Source of the DNA: Subtercola boreus
GTDB taxonomy: Bacteria > Actinomycetota > Actinomycetes > Actinomycetales > Microbacteriaceae
Reading direction: 5' to 3'
DNA: 64,000 nucleotides
Assembly: GCF_003399625.1 (NCBI RefSeq)
Contig: NZ_NBXA01000026.1
Coordinates: forward strand, 434,001-498,000
This document shows positions 28,378 through 37,577 of the stretch, one piece after another (within the stretch, counting starts at the first letter, position 1; the number at the start of each line of letters is the position of its first letter). The notes under the pieces are model-generated. The model was not told where the DNA came from. It did no database searches and worked only from the letters and a program-made list of their open reading frames with translations. Position numbers and translations under genes: made by a program.

Positions 28378-28478
28378 GCGCCGAAAGGACGTGGACAGGC
28401 GTCCGACCCTAGCCTGCGGAACATGACTCTTCTGCAACGATCACCTGATCACCGCGCTGACCACGCGAACAGGTCACA

Positions 28479-29384
28479 GTGACCGAACTCGGCAGATCCA
28501 GAATGCGTCGAGTACCCGTCTGGGCCGGAATCGGATTTCTCATTCTGTTCTTCGCCGACAACGTCGGAGTTCAATTCGAGTTTCTCTCCTCGACAGCCCG
28601 ACCGGCGGGGCAGGTCGCGCTCCTGGTTGCCGCCATACTGACGGCAGCGGCGACAATCTGGTTCTACAAGAATGTCATCCTGCGCCGGTGGGCGAACCGC
28701 GAACCAGACGAACTCGCTTCGTCGAAGATCCGGTACGGAGTCGTCGTAGGACTTCCACTCGGCGCCGCACTCCTGGGACTGGCCTTCCTCGCGACCGTGC
28801 TTGTCGGCGCCTCTGTGCCCAGAGTGTCTTCGACGTTCGAAGTTGGTGATGTCATTCAAGTTCTCATTCTTGTGGTTGTTTCGGCCGTCATCGAGGAAGT
28901 CGTCTTTCGAGGCCTGCTTTTCCATGCCCTCCAGCCCCTCATCGGATGGAAAGCATGTTTAGCCATCACGGCCCTCTTCTTCGGTGCGGCTCACCAATTG
29001 AACGCGCACGCGACCTTGTGGAGTTCATTCGCAATAGCGATCGAGGGCGGCGTTCTCTTCGGATTGCTCTTCATCTGGAAGCACAACCTCTGGTTGACGA
29101 TGGGTGTGCACGCAGGCTGGAATCTCATGGAATCGCTCCTCGGCGTGCCCGTTTCAGGGCAAGAGCCACACGGTTTTCTGGATATAGAACTTCAGGGCGC
29201 CCCCCTCATCACAGGGGGTGAATTCGGAATCGAAGCCTCACTCATCACCTTCACTCTGAGCATCCTCGTCATCGGAATCGTCATCGTCCTGTGGAGGCGA
29301 TCACTCTCGAACGTGAACGGATTGTCCGCGTCATGTTCCTGTCATGTGAAGCCAAGGATGCTAGGGGGCAGAACACCGACATGA
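28479..29384 (+). CDS. CPBP-family intramembrane metalloprotease
   Basis: Membrane protein of 301 residues with about seven hydrophobic helices and all three CPBP motifs: EEVVFRG (Glu139, Glu140, Arg144), FGAAHQ (His172) and HAGWN (His211, Asn215). Family members cleave prenylated proteins or bacteriocin-type peptides, or act as membrane-stress factors. Start GTG 28479; ATG 28503 is an alternative, and neither has a strong ribosome site. It is divergent from a two-component system that probably regulates it. The last 18 codons overlap the promoter region of the next gene. Confidence 0.88.
   Translation: MTELGRSRMRRVPVWAGIGFLILFFADNVGVQFEFLSSTARPAGQVALLVAAILTAAATIWFYKNVILRRWANREPDELASSKIRYGVVVGLPLGAALLGLAFLATVLVGASVPRVSSTFEVGDVIQVLILVVVSAVIEEVVFRGLLFHALQPLIGWKACLAITALFFGAAHQLNAHATLWSSFAIAIEGGVLFGLLFIWKHNLWLTMGVHAGWNLMESLLGVPVSGQEPHGFLDIELQGAPLITGGEFGIEASLITFTLSILVIGIVIVLWRRSLSNVNGLSASCSCHVKPRMLGGRTPT
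29330..29347 (+). promoter_or_regulatory. Direct repeat GTCATGT upstream of the GH114 gene
   Basis: GTCATGT at 29330-29336 and again at 29341-29347, 11 bp apart, 50-70 bp before ATG 29398 and inside the 3' end of the CPBP gene. Spacing suits an OmpR-type activator, perhaps the regulator encoded at 30362. Confidence 0.45.
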
Positions 29385-29397
29385 CCGGAGACAACAT

Positions 29398-30300
29398 ATG
29401 CCCTCGAATAAGAAGATCGCCTGCCTGATTGCCGGTGTGGCCCTAGCCGCGCTTCTCTCGAGCTGTGCGGCGTCCGCGGCGACGGGCGGTTCCGATGTAA
29501 TGACCTCACAGAGTGTGGCCCAGCCCGGCGGCAACGCCGAAAAGGGGGCGGCGAACGTCAAGAAGATCGTTCAGCCCCCGGCGGCCGCACCGTTCGACTA
29601 CCAGCTCGGCGGCCCCTACACACCGCGTAAGGGAGTGTCCGTCGTGGAGCGTGACCGGACAGCCGAGCCTGCACAGGGCCTGTACAACATCTGCTACGTG
29701 AACGGGTTTCAGACCCAGCCGAATGAGTCCAAGTCCTTCGCGAAGGCGCACCCCAACCTGGTACTGCAGAAAGGGGGGAAGCCGCTCGTCGATCCCGGTT
29801 GGCCCGACGAGTACATCTTCGACACCTCGACCCAGGCCAAACGGGTTCAGTTGACGAACATCGTCGGCTCGTGGATCGACGGATGCGCGAAATCCGGATA
29901 TGCGGCCGTGGAAATCGACAATCTGGATTCGTACACCCGATCACAACGCCTCCTCACCGCAGCCGACAACCTTGCTCTGGCGAAGGCATACGCTGCGGCG
30001 GCGCACGCGTCGGGGTTGGCGATAGCGCAGAAGAACACAGCCGATCTTGCTCCGAAGCTCAAAGCCTTGGGCTATGACTTTGCGGTCACCGAGTCCTGTT
30101 TCGAGTTCGAAGAGTGCTCCTCCTACACCGACCGCTATAAAGCTGTGTACGACATCGAGTACACCGACGAACTCGGCGAATCGGGGTTCACCGATGCCTG
30201 CACCGACCCACATCGCCCGGCAACGATGATCCTTCGCGATCACAACCTCGTGACCCCGAACAGTGGTGACTACGTCTACAGAGCCTGCGCGGCGAAGTAG
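29398..30300 (+). CDS. GH114-type lipoprotein (endo-alpha-1,4-polygalactosaminidase family)
   Basis: Exported lipoprotein of 300 residues: signal peptide with lipobox LLSSC (Cys23), short linker, then a TIM-barrel domain of the GH114/TM1410 type. Recognisable segments are YNICYVNGFQTQP, DEYIFDTS, GYAAVEIDNLDSY (acidic catalytic region) and GLAIAQKN. GH114 enzymes cut galactosaminogalactan-like polymers, so it may attack fungal or bacterial exopolysaccharide. It is followed by a two-component system on the same strand, and phased direct repeats lie in its promoter. Confidence 0.82.
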   Translation: MPSNKKIACLIAGVALAALLSSCAASAATGGSDVMTSQSVAQPGGNAEKGAANVKKIVQPPAAAPFDYQLGGPYTPRKGVSVVERDRTAEPAQGLYNICYVNGFQTQPNESKSFAKAHPNLVLQKGGKPLVDPGWPDEYIFDTSTQAKRVQLTNIVGSWIDGCAKSGYAAVEIDNLDSYTRSQRLLTAADNLALAKAYAAAAHASGLAIAQKNTADLAPKLKALGYDFAVTESCFEFEECSSYTDRYKAVYDIEYTDELGESGFTDACTDPHRPATMILRDHNLVTPNSGDYVYRACAAK

Positions 30301-30349
30301 CCGCAAACCGACGACAACGAGGCCTGCCCTGCGCCAGCCGCACAGACGC

Positions 30350-30355
30350 GATACT
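30350..30355 (+). promoter_or_regulatory. -10 box of a leaderless response-regulator gene
   Basis: GATACT six bases before ATG 30362, with no Shine-Dalgarno sequence. Confidence 0.45.
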
Positions 30356-30361
30356 GGGTTC

Positions 30362-31018
30362 ATGCGAATTCTCCTGCTTGAGGACGACGCCGTCATGCGC
30401 TCTCACGTGAGCGCCGCACTGCGGTCGCGTGGGCATGCGGTCGACGAGACCGATAGCCTCGTCGGCGCCGACGAACGCACGTTCATCACGGAATACAGTG
30501 CCGCAGTGTTCGACCGCTTCGTCACAGATGGCGATTCAGTCGACCTCGTCAAAACGATGCGATCACGGGGTGATCACACACCGGTCATCTTCCTGACTGC
30601 CGCCGGCGACGTCGATGACCGCATCGACGGACTGGATTCCGGGGGCGACGACTATCTCACGAAGCCATTCGCCCTCGGGGAGCTGTTGGCCCGGGTCAGG
30701 GCGATCGCGCGGCGCCCCGTGTCCGCAGAAGCACCGCTGATCGAGTATCAGGATCTGCGAGTCGATACCGTTTCCTTCTGGGCAGAACGCGGCGGGCGAG
30801 CACTGAATCTGACGGCGAAGGAATTCGCTATCCTTGCTTTCCTGACGCGCCGCGCCGGCGATGTCGTGTCACGGAGCGACCTCATCGAGCACTGTTGGGA
30901 CGAGTTCGCTGATCCGCGCAGCAACATCGTCGACGTTCGCGTCGGGCTGCTCCGCCAGAAGCTCGGCGACCCTCCGATCCTCCACACCGTTCGCGGTGTC
31001 GGTTACACGATCCGCTGA
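30362..31018 (+). CDS. OmpR-family response regulator
   Basis: Regulator of 218 residues with acidic pocket EDD (7-9), phospho-acceptor Asp51 in an unusual AAVFDRFVTDGD context in place of the common LLDLMLPGGDG, Lys in TKPFA, and a winged helix ending in VRGVGYTIR. Upstream in-frame ATGs were rejected in favour of MRILLLEDD. The kinase ATG overlaps its stop by one base. It is likely to control the preceding GH114 gene. Confidence 0.92.
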   Translation: MRILLLEDDAVMRSHVSAALRSRGHAVDETDSLVGADERTFITEYSAAVFDRFVTDGDSVDLVKTMRSRGDHTPVIFLTAAGDVDDRIDGLDSGGDDYLTKPFALGELLARVRAIARRPVSAEAPLIEYQDLRVDTVSFWAERGGRALNLTAKEFAILAFLTRRAGDVVSRSDLIEHCWDEFADPRSNIVDVRVGLLRQKLGDPPILHTVRGVGYTIR

Positions 31019-32295
31019 TGCCATCGACAGCATCGTCGCAGCCAACACGCATCATCCGCAGGCTTCGCGTGCGTCTCATCATCGCGTTCGTCGCCGTCGC
31101 AACGCTCGGAATTGTCGGACTGGGCGTGACCCTCGTCTTCATCGACACAGCTAATCGCACTCGAACGCTCGACGAGCAACTCAACGGGCTGGCCTCCCGC
31201 GCCGCTGCCCTGGTCTATGTCGAGGGGGGCCAGATAAGGACGGATGCCGTTAGCGACGACGCGGTCTTCGAGCAGGCCCCAGTCCTCGTGATCTACCGAG
31301 CAGAGACCGCCGCAACAGCGACCTCCATCACGCTTGAGACCATTGCCACCAACTCGACGAGACAGACAACTGCGCTGAACGGTACTGCCTCCGACGCCAT
31401 CCTGGACGGTTCCGAGCGCGGCACTCGCGAGACAGTGGAATTCGACCGAGACTCCTGGCGGGTGGTCGCCCTTCCCTGGTTCGACGGGCCCGACGTTGGC
31501 GGCGCCGTGGTGGCCGCGGCACCACAACCTCGCGCGCTCGACAGCGACATCCTCCTTCCACTGAGCCTCGGGGGTGCGATCCTTGACCTGCTGCTGATCG
31601 CGGTAGCCTCGCTTGCAATTCATCGCGGCTTCCGTTCCGCAGTGATCGCAGTGAGCGAGCGTGACCAATTCGTCGCCATGGCCGCACACGAGATGCGAAG
31701 CCCGCTCGCCCGGGTCCGGGCGTCAGCCGAGTCGTTGCTCCGCGACTCATCGCGCGACAGCTCTCAGGCTGTCGTCCTCCAATCGTTCGTTGAGGATCTC
31801 GACAGCACCGGGCGAACGGTCAACAACCTCCTCCTCGCTGCCCGGATCAATCAGGCAACCGCGTCCGCGCGGCACGAAGTGGTTCGACTCGACCGGATCG
31901 CAGCTGACCTCGAACACATCAGCCCGTCGGTGCTCGTCGAGATCACAGAGCCTGTCACCGTCATCGGGGATCCCAGCCTCCTGAGACACGCACTGACCAA
32001 CCTCGTCGAGAACGCGTCCAAGCATGGCGGCATCGACGGGCGTTCGATGATCATCAACGTCCGTGTCGAGACAGACGGCCGAGCAGTCACGGTGAGTGTC
32101 CGCGACAATGGCGTCGGGCTCCCCGAAGGCCACGACGTTGTGCAGCCGTTTGTCAGTGTGGGAGGCAGCCCGGACAGCCACGGGCTTGGCCTGACTCTCG
32201 TCGCTTGGATCGCCGAGCAGCATGGTGCAACCCTCCGCCTGCAAAGGATGTCCGAGGGCACAAGCGTCGAACTCATCTTTCCGCGATACGGCTAG
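31018..32295 (+). CDS. Sensor histidine kinase
   Basis: Membrane kinase of 425 residues: TM1 about 20-42, extracytoplasmic Thr/Ala-rich sensor of about 125 residues, TM2 about 178-200, then HisKA almost directly (His224 in AAHEMRSP) with hardly any HAMP, and HATPase_c with NLVENASKHGG, DNGVGLP and HGLGLTL. Dimerisation-box spelling MAAHEMRSP differs from the DASHELR type of the other two kinases here, so the three systems are not recent copies of each other. Confidence 0.92.
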   Translation: MPSTASSQPTRIIRRLRVRLIIAFVAVATLGIVGLGVTLVFIDTANRTRTLDEQLNGLASRAAALVYVEGGQIRTDAVSDDAVFEQAPVLVIYRAETAATATSITLETIATNSTRQTTALNGTASDAILDGSERGTRETVEFDRDSWRVVALPWFDGPDVGGAVVAAAPQPRALDSDILLPLSLGGAILDLLLIAVASLAIHRGFRSAVIAVSERDQFVAMAAHEMRSPLARVRASAESLLRDSSRDSSQAVVLQSFVEDLDSTGRTVNNLLLAARINQATASARHEVVRLDRIAADLEHISPSVLVEITEPVTVIGDPSLLRHALTNLVENASKHGGIDGRSMIINVRVETDGRAVTVSVRDNGVGLPEGHDVVQPFVSVGGSPDSHGLGLTLVAWIAEQHGATLRLQRMSEGTSVELIFPRYG

Positions 32296-32400
32296 CCGAT
32301 GCGGACGTGACGTGGCGGTCGAATCGACACCCCGATCGGCGAGAAACCTGCACGAGCCCCATCGGGAATGCGCGTCGCAGTGAGACGAACCTGACCCGAA

Positions 32401-33417
32401 TCAGGTCGACTCCCGCACGACGAGGCTCAAGCCGATGACCTTCGCCTCCCCTGCAGCCGCAGGATTTCCGGCGAGCAGCCGGTCGAGGACGTCGAGCGCG
32501 ACGTCTGCGAGCTCTCCTTTGTCAATCGACAGGGTCGTGAGTTCCGGAGTCACGAATCGCCCGATCTGGAGACCGTCGATGCCCACCACGGCGACATCTT
32601 CTGGCACACGTCGGTGAAGTCGCGACATGGCCTTGAGCACACCGATGGCCATCACGTCGTTGTAGACAAGCGCGGCGTCCACATCAGGGGCTCGCAGAAC
32701 GAGCTGCTCGGCGGCCTCCATGCCACCCTCAATCGACTCCTCTGCACTGATTTCCGGCGTGCCCGCAGGCCACACCAGATCGTGGCCTTCGAGATACGCG
32801 CGGTAGACCTTTCGTCGGTCGTCCGGCCCAGATTCGGAGTCGATGAAGGCGATCCGCCGCCGACCGGTTGCGACGAGATGATCAAGCGCTGCCGTGATCC
32901 CAGAATCCACGTCGAGAACGATCCGACCGTTCAGTCGTGCGTGGTCTGCGCCATCGAGCATCAGAAGAGGCAGGCCGAGAGCCCCACCTCGGAGCACCGC
33001 TTCTGGTAGTAGATCCATGGTGTCCTGGTTGCAGCCTGTCAGGGTGAGAGCGTCGACCCCCGCAACAATCGATGCCAACTGCGCCCGGCCTTTCTCTCTG
33101 TCTCCGCCGATGTCGCACAGCAGCACACTCCATCCCCTCTCTGCCGCGGCGCGACTGAGAGCTGAGGCGAGCTCGGCGAAGTACGGGTTTGAAAGGTCTT
33201 CGAGCACAAGCCCGACCGTTCTGCGACGCCCGTGAACCATGTTCTGCGCAGCACGGTTCGGGCGATAGTTGAGTTCCATGGCAGCGGCAATGACCCGCGC
33301 CCGGGTGGCTGCGCTGACATCGACCATATCGTTCAGTGCCCGCGTCACCGTCTGCCGGGACACACCCGCTCGCTCCGCGACGTCGACGATGGTGCTCGCG
33401 CCCGAGTTCTTTGCCAT
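32401..33417 (-). CDS. LacI-family transcriptional regulator
   Basis: Repressor of 338 residues: LacI helix-turn-helix at residues 9-30 (IVDVAERAGVSRQTVTRALND), hinge NYRPNRAAQNM, then a periplasmic-binding-protein-like effector domain (VGLVLEDLSNPYFAEL, VVGIDG). It is divergent from an MFS transporter. A perfect palindrome centred on CG lies between the two starts, so it is probably an autoregulated repressor of that transporter. The effector is unknown; a sugar is usual. Confidence 0.92.
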   Translation of the reverse strand: MAKNSGASTIVDVAERAGVSRQTVTRALNDMVDVSAATRARVIAAAMELNYRPNRAAQNMVHGRRRTVGLVLEDLSNPYFAELASALSRAAAERGWSVLLCDIGGDREKGRAQLASIVAGVDALTLTGCNQDTMDLLPEAVLRGGALGLPLLMLDGADHARLNGRIVLDVDSGITAALDHLVATGRRRIAFIDSESGPDDRRKVYRAYLEGHDLVWPAGTPEISAEESIEGGMEAAEQLVLRAPDVDAALVYNDVMAIGVLKAMSRLHRRVPEDVAVVGIDGLQIGRFVTPELTTLSIDKGELADVALDVLDRLLAGNPAAAGEAKVIGLSLVVREST

Positions 33418-33446
33418 GAACCGACTCTACTGCTACGTTTGGCGCA

Positions 33447-33462
33447 CCGTGAACGTTCACGG
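33447..33462. promoter_or_regulatory. LacI-type operator
   Basis: CCGTGAACGTTCACGG, a perfect 16-bp palindrome with central CG as LacI-family sites require. It lies eight bases after a TACGTT -10-like box (33434-33439), so it would cover the MFS transcription start. Confidence 0.75.
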
Positions 33463-33484
33463 CCGTCCCGCGAACAGGAATGAA

Positions 33485-34780
33485 ATGCCCTCTACTCTGA
33501 CCCAGGCTTCCGGTCCCCTGCGCGGAGTTCGCCGCGCACGAGTCGCCGTCAACGTCCTCTTCTTCACGAACGGCGCCCTCATCTCCAACCTCATCCCGAG
33601 GTACCCGCAGATCAAAGACGACCTCGGCCTGACGAATGCCTCCTTCGGCGCGGCTGTTGCCGCATTCCCGCTGGGCGCGCTCCTTGCAGGATTGACGGCT
33701 GGGCTGCTCATCCGGCGTTTTCGCTCATCCCGCGTAGCCGTCGCCGCCACTCTGGTGACAGCCATCGGCCTTCTCCTGGCCGGCTTCGCCACGAGCTGGG
33801 CGGTGCTGGCGCTCACCCTCCTCATCGCAGGCGCAATGGATTCGATCACCGACGTCGCGCAGAACTCCCACGGCCTGCGCGTACAGAAGCTCTTCGGGCG
33901 GTCGATCATCAATTCCTTCCACGCCGTCTGGTCAGTAGGCGCCGTGACAGGCGGAGTGATGGGCGCAGCCGCCGCTGCACTCTCTGTGCCGTTGCTGACG
34001 CACCTCACCATCTCCGCTGTGCTCCTCGGCGGGATCGCTGTCGTCTCGTACCGATGGTTGCTGACCGGGCCAGAACCCGAGATCGAACCATCAACGACAC
34101 AATCGCGGGAAGCGGGGAGTGCAGGGGCAGGCAGCGCAGACGGTCGCATTCGTCAGAGACACCTGACACGGATCCTGCGGTACGGCGTCATTCTTGCTCT
34201 GGTTGTCATTGCTTCCAGCGGAGCAATCGTTGAGGACGCCGGCAGCTCCTGGTCTGCGATCTACCTCACCGGCGACCTCGGCGCATCAGCGTTCGTCGCC
34301 GGGCTCGGCTTCATCGCCCTGCAGAGCATGCAGTTCGTCGGACGCCTCCTCGCCGACCGCATGGTCGACCGATTCGGGCAGCGCGCCGTTGCCCGCGCTG
34401 GCGGCATCATCGTCTTCGTGGGCATGGGCGCCGCCCTCGCCTTCCCCACCATCCCCGGCACAATCATCGGGTTCGGACTCGCCGGGTTCGGCGTCGCAAG
34501 CCTCATCCCCGCCGCCATGCACACCGCCGACACCCTGCCGGGGCTCCGACCCGGAACAGGCCTCACCATCGTGAGCTGGCTCCTTCGCGTCGGCTTCCTC
34601 ATCTCACCCCCGATCGTCGGCGCGATCGCCGACGCGTCCTCGCTCCGGTTCGGCCTCCTCGTCGTGCCCGCCGCGGGACTCCTCGTTCTCCTCTTCTCCT
34701 CCGTACTCGGAACCCGCAGCTCGAACTCGTCACCCTCGGCCGGCAGTTCCTCCGCAGAGCGATTGACAGCATCGCGTTAG
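33485..34780 (+). CDS. MFS transporter, LacI-controlled
   Basis: Permease of 431 residues with about 12 membrane helices and a loop 6-7 rich in Ser/Gly/Ala. TM4-5 motif DSITDVAQNSHGLRVQ and NSFHAVWSVGAVTGG resemble the subgroup of MFS proteins with a conserved HxxWSxG segment. ATG 33485 is preceded by AGGAA; the much longer opening from 33269 runs through the LacI gene and operator and was rejected. Substrate unknown; sugar-related by its regulator. Confidence 0.85.
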   Translation: MPSTLTQASGPLRGVRRARVAVNVLFFTNGALISNLIPRYPQIKDDLGLTNASFGAAVAAFPLGALLAGLTAGLLIRRFRSSRVAVAATLVTAIGLLLAGFATSWAVLALTLLIAGAMDSITDVAQNSHGLRVQKLFGRSIINSFHAVWSVGAVTGGVMGAAAAALSVPLLTHLTISAVLLGGIAVVSYRWLLTGPEPEIEPSTTQSREAGSAGAGSADGRIRQRHLTRILRYGVILALVVIASSGAIVEDAGSSWSAIYLTGDLGASAFVAGLGFIALQSMQFVGRLLADRMVDRFGQRAVARAGGIIVFVGMGAALAFPTIPGTIIGFGLAGFGVASLIPAAMHTADTLPGLRPGTGLTIVSWLLRVGFLISPPIVGAIADASSLRFGLLVVPAAGLLVLLFSSVLGTRSSNSSPSAGSSSAERLTASR

Positions 34781-35340
34781 TCCAGTCTCGCCACATTTCA
34801 CACAAACTGACCCGATCACTCGAACTGCACCGCGCGGACCCATTCCTCGGTATGCAGATCGCGGCCACACGCATCGATCCCGATAGTCCCCTGGATCCGA
34901 ATCGCTATCCAGGCAGCATCCGACCGAACGCCACATCACGTCTATCGGTCGCACGCTTGATCCGCGGCGGCGCGCTCCCGAGCTGACTCTGTGCGCGAGC
35001 GATCTGCTCATCCGACTGCCTGGGCGCTGACGGAGTGGCCGCTTTCGCCGGACCGACCCCGCCGCAACCTGTTGCCGACAGCATCCACCGAGCAGCTGCC
35101 GAGTTCATCACCGAGGCCAGAGCACCATGGGCACCGTGGCGTTCGAGCTCACGAATAGCCAGAGTCTTCGACGATGTCGAGAATGCATGGGCATCATCTC
35201 GATTGGGGATCCAAATCCGTTCGACTGCGCTTGATCTCGAGGAACGAAACTAGCTTCATGATCGAAGCAGCCTTTCCGCTCACGAGTATCTGGTCCGTCG
35301 AACCGAACCCATACGGGGGTTCTGCTGCGAGGGCGGGCAG
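34781..35340. other. 560-bp stretch without a convincing gene
   Basis: No reading frame here has a ribosome site, recognisable domain or sustained codon bias. Short openings (for example 35035-35253 plus and 34905-35111 minus) disagree with each other. Composition is less GC-skewed than in adjoining genes. It may be decayed coding sequence, but I could not recover a family. Confidence 0.5.
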
Positions 35341-35922
35341 TTAGGGATGGAGGTTGGTGTCCGCGTCTGTTGTGCGCCATGACGTGAAGTGAACGACGAG
35401 GCCCGCCCGTGACGGAGCGCAGCAGTACGGCCCGGCAGTGACCGTGGCCTCTGCCCGCAAAGGCGCCACCCGAACGAGGCGCCATGATTCTTCATCCACC
35501 CGGGCCCGGATCGTGATCGCGTCTCCCGAACGGCTTGCCCGCATGGTTACGGTGCGCCCTGCCCATCCTGACGTCGATCCGAGGGACCAGTCGGACTCTC
35601 CTCGGGTCACGACGGCACCAAGGTGCGCTTCACCGTCGCTCCACTCGACGCCGGCCTTGATCCACTCGGTGTCGCTGACGCGGAGGAAGACACCTGCCTG
35701 GTCGAACTGTTCCGAGAAGTTCAACTCGAACGACACCTCGACTGCGGCGGTCTGCTTCAGGGGTGCGAGGAGAGCGTGGGCGTTGTCGTGGATGAAGCCG
35801 TACGAGGTGATCCGCCAAGCGTCGCTTCCCTCAACGGCGGTCACGCGCATGCCGTCGTCGTCGACCTCTACGTGCTCGGGTTCGGTGCTCCATCTGCCCG
35901 CAGACCATTCAGTATTCTTCAT
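35341..35922 (-). CDS. DUF1349 domain-containing protein
   Basis: Cytosolic beta-sandwich protein of 193 residues of the DUF1349 (concanavalin-A-like, YesU) family: WRITSYGFIHDNAHALL, FDQAGVFLRV, WIKAGVEWSDG and the closing VVHFTSW are typical. Molecular function is not established. ATG 35922 has AAAGGAG upstream and overlaps the HupE stop (ATGA), so it is the third gene of a DUF3500-HupE-DUF1349 operon, a combination I would not have expected for DUF1349. Confidence 0.85.
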   Translation of the reverse strand: MKNTEWSAGRWSTEPEHVEVDDDGMRVTAVEGSDAWRITSYGFIHDNAHALLAPLKQTAAVEVSFELNFSEQFDQAGVFLRVSDTEWIKAGVEWSDGEAHLGAVVTRGESDWSLGSTSGWAGRTVTMRASRSGDAITIRARVDEESWRLVRVAPLRAEATVTAGPYCCAPSRAGLVVHFTSWRTTDADTNLHP

Positions 35923-37577
35923 GCGGTCGAACTCCTTTCAGTCGGCCGGGTGAAGTCTTCCCCAACTTCACCCGACGCCCACGGTAGACGAGGATGGGAT
36001 GCTCGCCACGTTGGATCGTAGTCCGTCAGCGATCGTCGTGTGAGCCCCGGCGGATCCCAAGCCCCCCTCGCCCGCCGCAAGACGTTCTCGCCAGCACGCC
36101 AAAGCCAAGGGGCTTTCGGCTGTGGTGTTCTTTCCCCTGTCGAGGAGCGGGCGAGGCCGGCGGAGTCGCGCCTGCTGAAGCCGCCTGCGACTGGCCTCGG
36201 AGCAGAAGGTGACCCTGCTCCACCGCTGCCTGCGGGCTCGACACGGGCGCGCGACTCGGCACGGGAATGCAGGGTCACGACCACCACCGCCGCCAGCCAC
36301 AGAACCGCGACGACTGTGAACGAGGCGCCTTCGAGGCCGTCGGCCACGTCGGCCACGGGGTTCGGTAGGCCGAGGCGGGCGGCAAGCCAGCCGGCCGCCG
36401 CGATGCCGGCGAACCCGGCAGCACCCAGACGCAGCGGGCGGTACAGCCGGGTGCGGGCGAGCAGCATGAGCGGCGGCAGCACGAGCGCGACGACGGCGAG
36501 TTGCATCAGTTCGATGCCGATGTTGAAGCCCAGCAGGCTGAGGGCCAGCTGCCCGCCCGACAGGTCGAGTTCGGTGAGGGTGGCCGAGAAGGCCATGCCG
36601 TGCACGAGCCCGAAGATGCCCGCGATCAGGGCCTCCCGGCCCGGGAAGATCGGGCGGAGCGCGTGCACCGCGGCGACCAGGATGCTGACGGCGATCAGCG
36701 CCTCGACGGCCTGTTGCGGTACCGGCAGTCCGAGCGCCCCGAGTGCCAGGGTGATCGAGTGGCCCACGGTGAATGAGAGGGTGATGGTGGCGATACGCCG
36801 TACCGAACGCCTGGCCGTCACCACCCCGGCCCAGCGTCGCCTGATCGACAGCAGGGGCGCCGGAAGCAGCAGGGTGAGCAGGAACAGTTGGTGGTCCACT
36901 CCGTCACGGATGTGGTCGACGCCGAGACTGACCATGCTCACGAACCCGGTCCATGCGCTGCCGTCCCCGAGATCGACCTCGAGGGAGGAGACGACCCCGG
37001 TGACGGTGTCGAGGCGGATGGTGCCGAGTTCGCGGGTGGTGCCGAGTGCTCCGGATGCCCAGTCCGACCGCACCGAGACGATGACGATGTGCGTGATCTC
37101 CTTGTCGACGACCACCGTGTAGCCGAGCTCGAAATCGCGCTCGCTCAGACCGGGCGGGGGCGTGAGGTGGGCGACGGCGGTGATGTACCCGAAGACGCCG
37201 GTGCCGAGTTCTTCGGTGCTGCCCGAGCCGAAGGTGTCGACGGTGACCGTCCAGGCCTGGCCCGAGGTGGAGGTGGGTTGGAAGTGGGCGAGGATGTACG
37301 CCCGCAGTGCGTCTTCTTGGGCAGCGACCTCGGCGGCGCTGCCCGATCCGAGGTCGATTCCGCTGGCCGCCTCGATGTCGTCGAGGGGAATGCGAAGGCT
37401 CGCATCGACCTCCGACTCGTGAACGTCGAGCACCACGGTGGTGGTGGGCAGGATATGCGCCGAGGCCGACTGGGCAGAGAACACGACGAGCCCCGTCACC
37501 ATGGCCAGCAGGAGCAGCATGCCGAGGCCGAGGCGGTGCATCCGGCCCGCCCCGGCGGTGCGTGCTGCCCGGTTCAC
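35919..37577 (-). CDS. HupE/UreJ-type membrane protein with extended C-terminal tail
   Basis: Membrane protein of 552 residues. A signal peptide (SAQSASA cleavage region) precedes a 180-residue extracytoplasmic domain; then comes the HupE/UreJ-like core with the conserved GVDHIRDGVDHQLFLLTLLLP motif and GLVHGMAFSA, both suggesting His-based metal handling (Ni or Cu), over about seven helices to residue 430. The final 120 residues are low-complexity Ser/Arg/Pro/Gly with no counterpart in the 350-430-residue family. GTG 37577 overlaps the DUF3500 stop. Confidence 0.8.
   Translation of the reverse strand: MNRAARTAGAGRMHRLGLGMLLLLAMVTGLVVFSAQSASAHILPTTTVVLDVHESEVDASLRIPLDDIEAASGIDLGSGSAAEVAAQEDALRAYILAHFQPTSTSGQAWTVTVDTFGSGSTEELGTGVFGYITAVAHLTPPPGLSERDFELGYTVVVDKEITHIVIVSVRSDWASGALGTTRELGTIRLDTVTGVVSSLEVDLGDGSAWTGFVSMVSLGVDHIRDGVDHQLFLLTLLLPAPLLSIRRRWAGVVTARRSVRRIATITLSFTVGHSITLALGALGLPVPQQAVEALIAVSILVAAVHALRPIFPGREALIAGIFGLVHGMAFSATLTELDLSGGQLALSLLGFNIGIELMQLAVVALVLPPLMLLARTRLYRPLRLGAAGFAGIAAAGWLAARLGLPNPVADVADGLEGASFTVVAVLWLAAVVVVTLHSRAESRARVEPAGSGGAGSPSAPRPVAGGFSRRDSAGLARSSTGERTPQPKAPWLWRAGENVLRRARGAWDPPGLTRRSLTDYDPTWRASHPRLPWASGEVGEDFTRPTERSSTA

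Noticed and set aside
34905-35253. Small genes on either strand in the 34.8-35.3 kb gap
   Set aside because: Opposing short frames, weak or no ribosome sites, and no codon bias or family resemblance.
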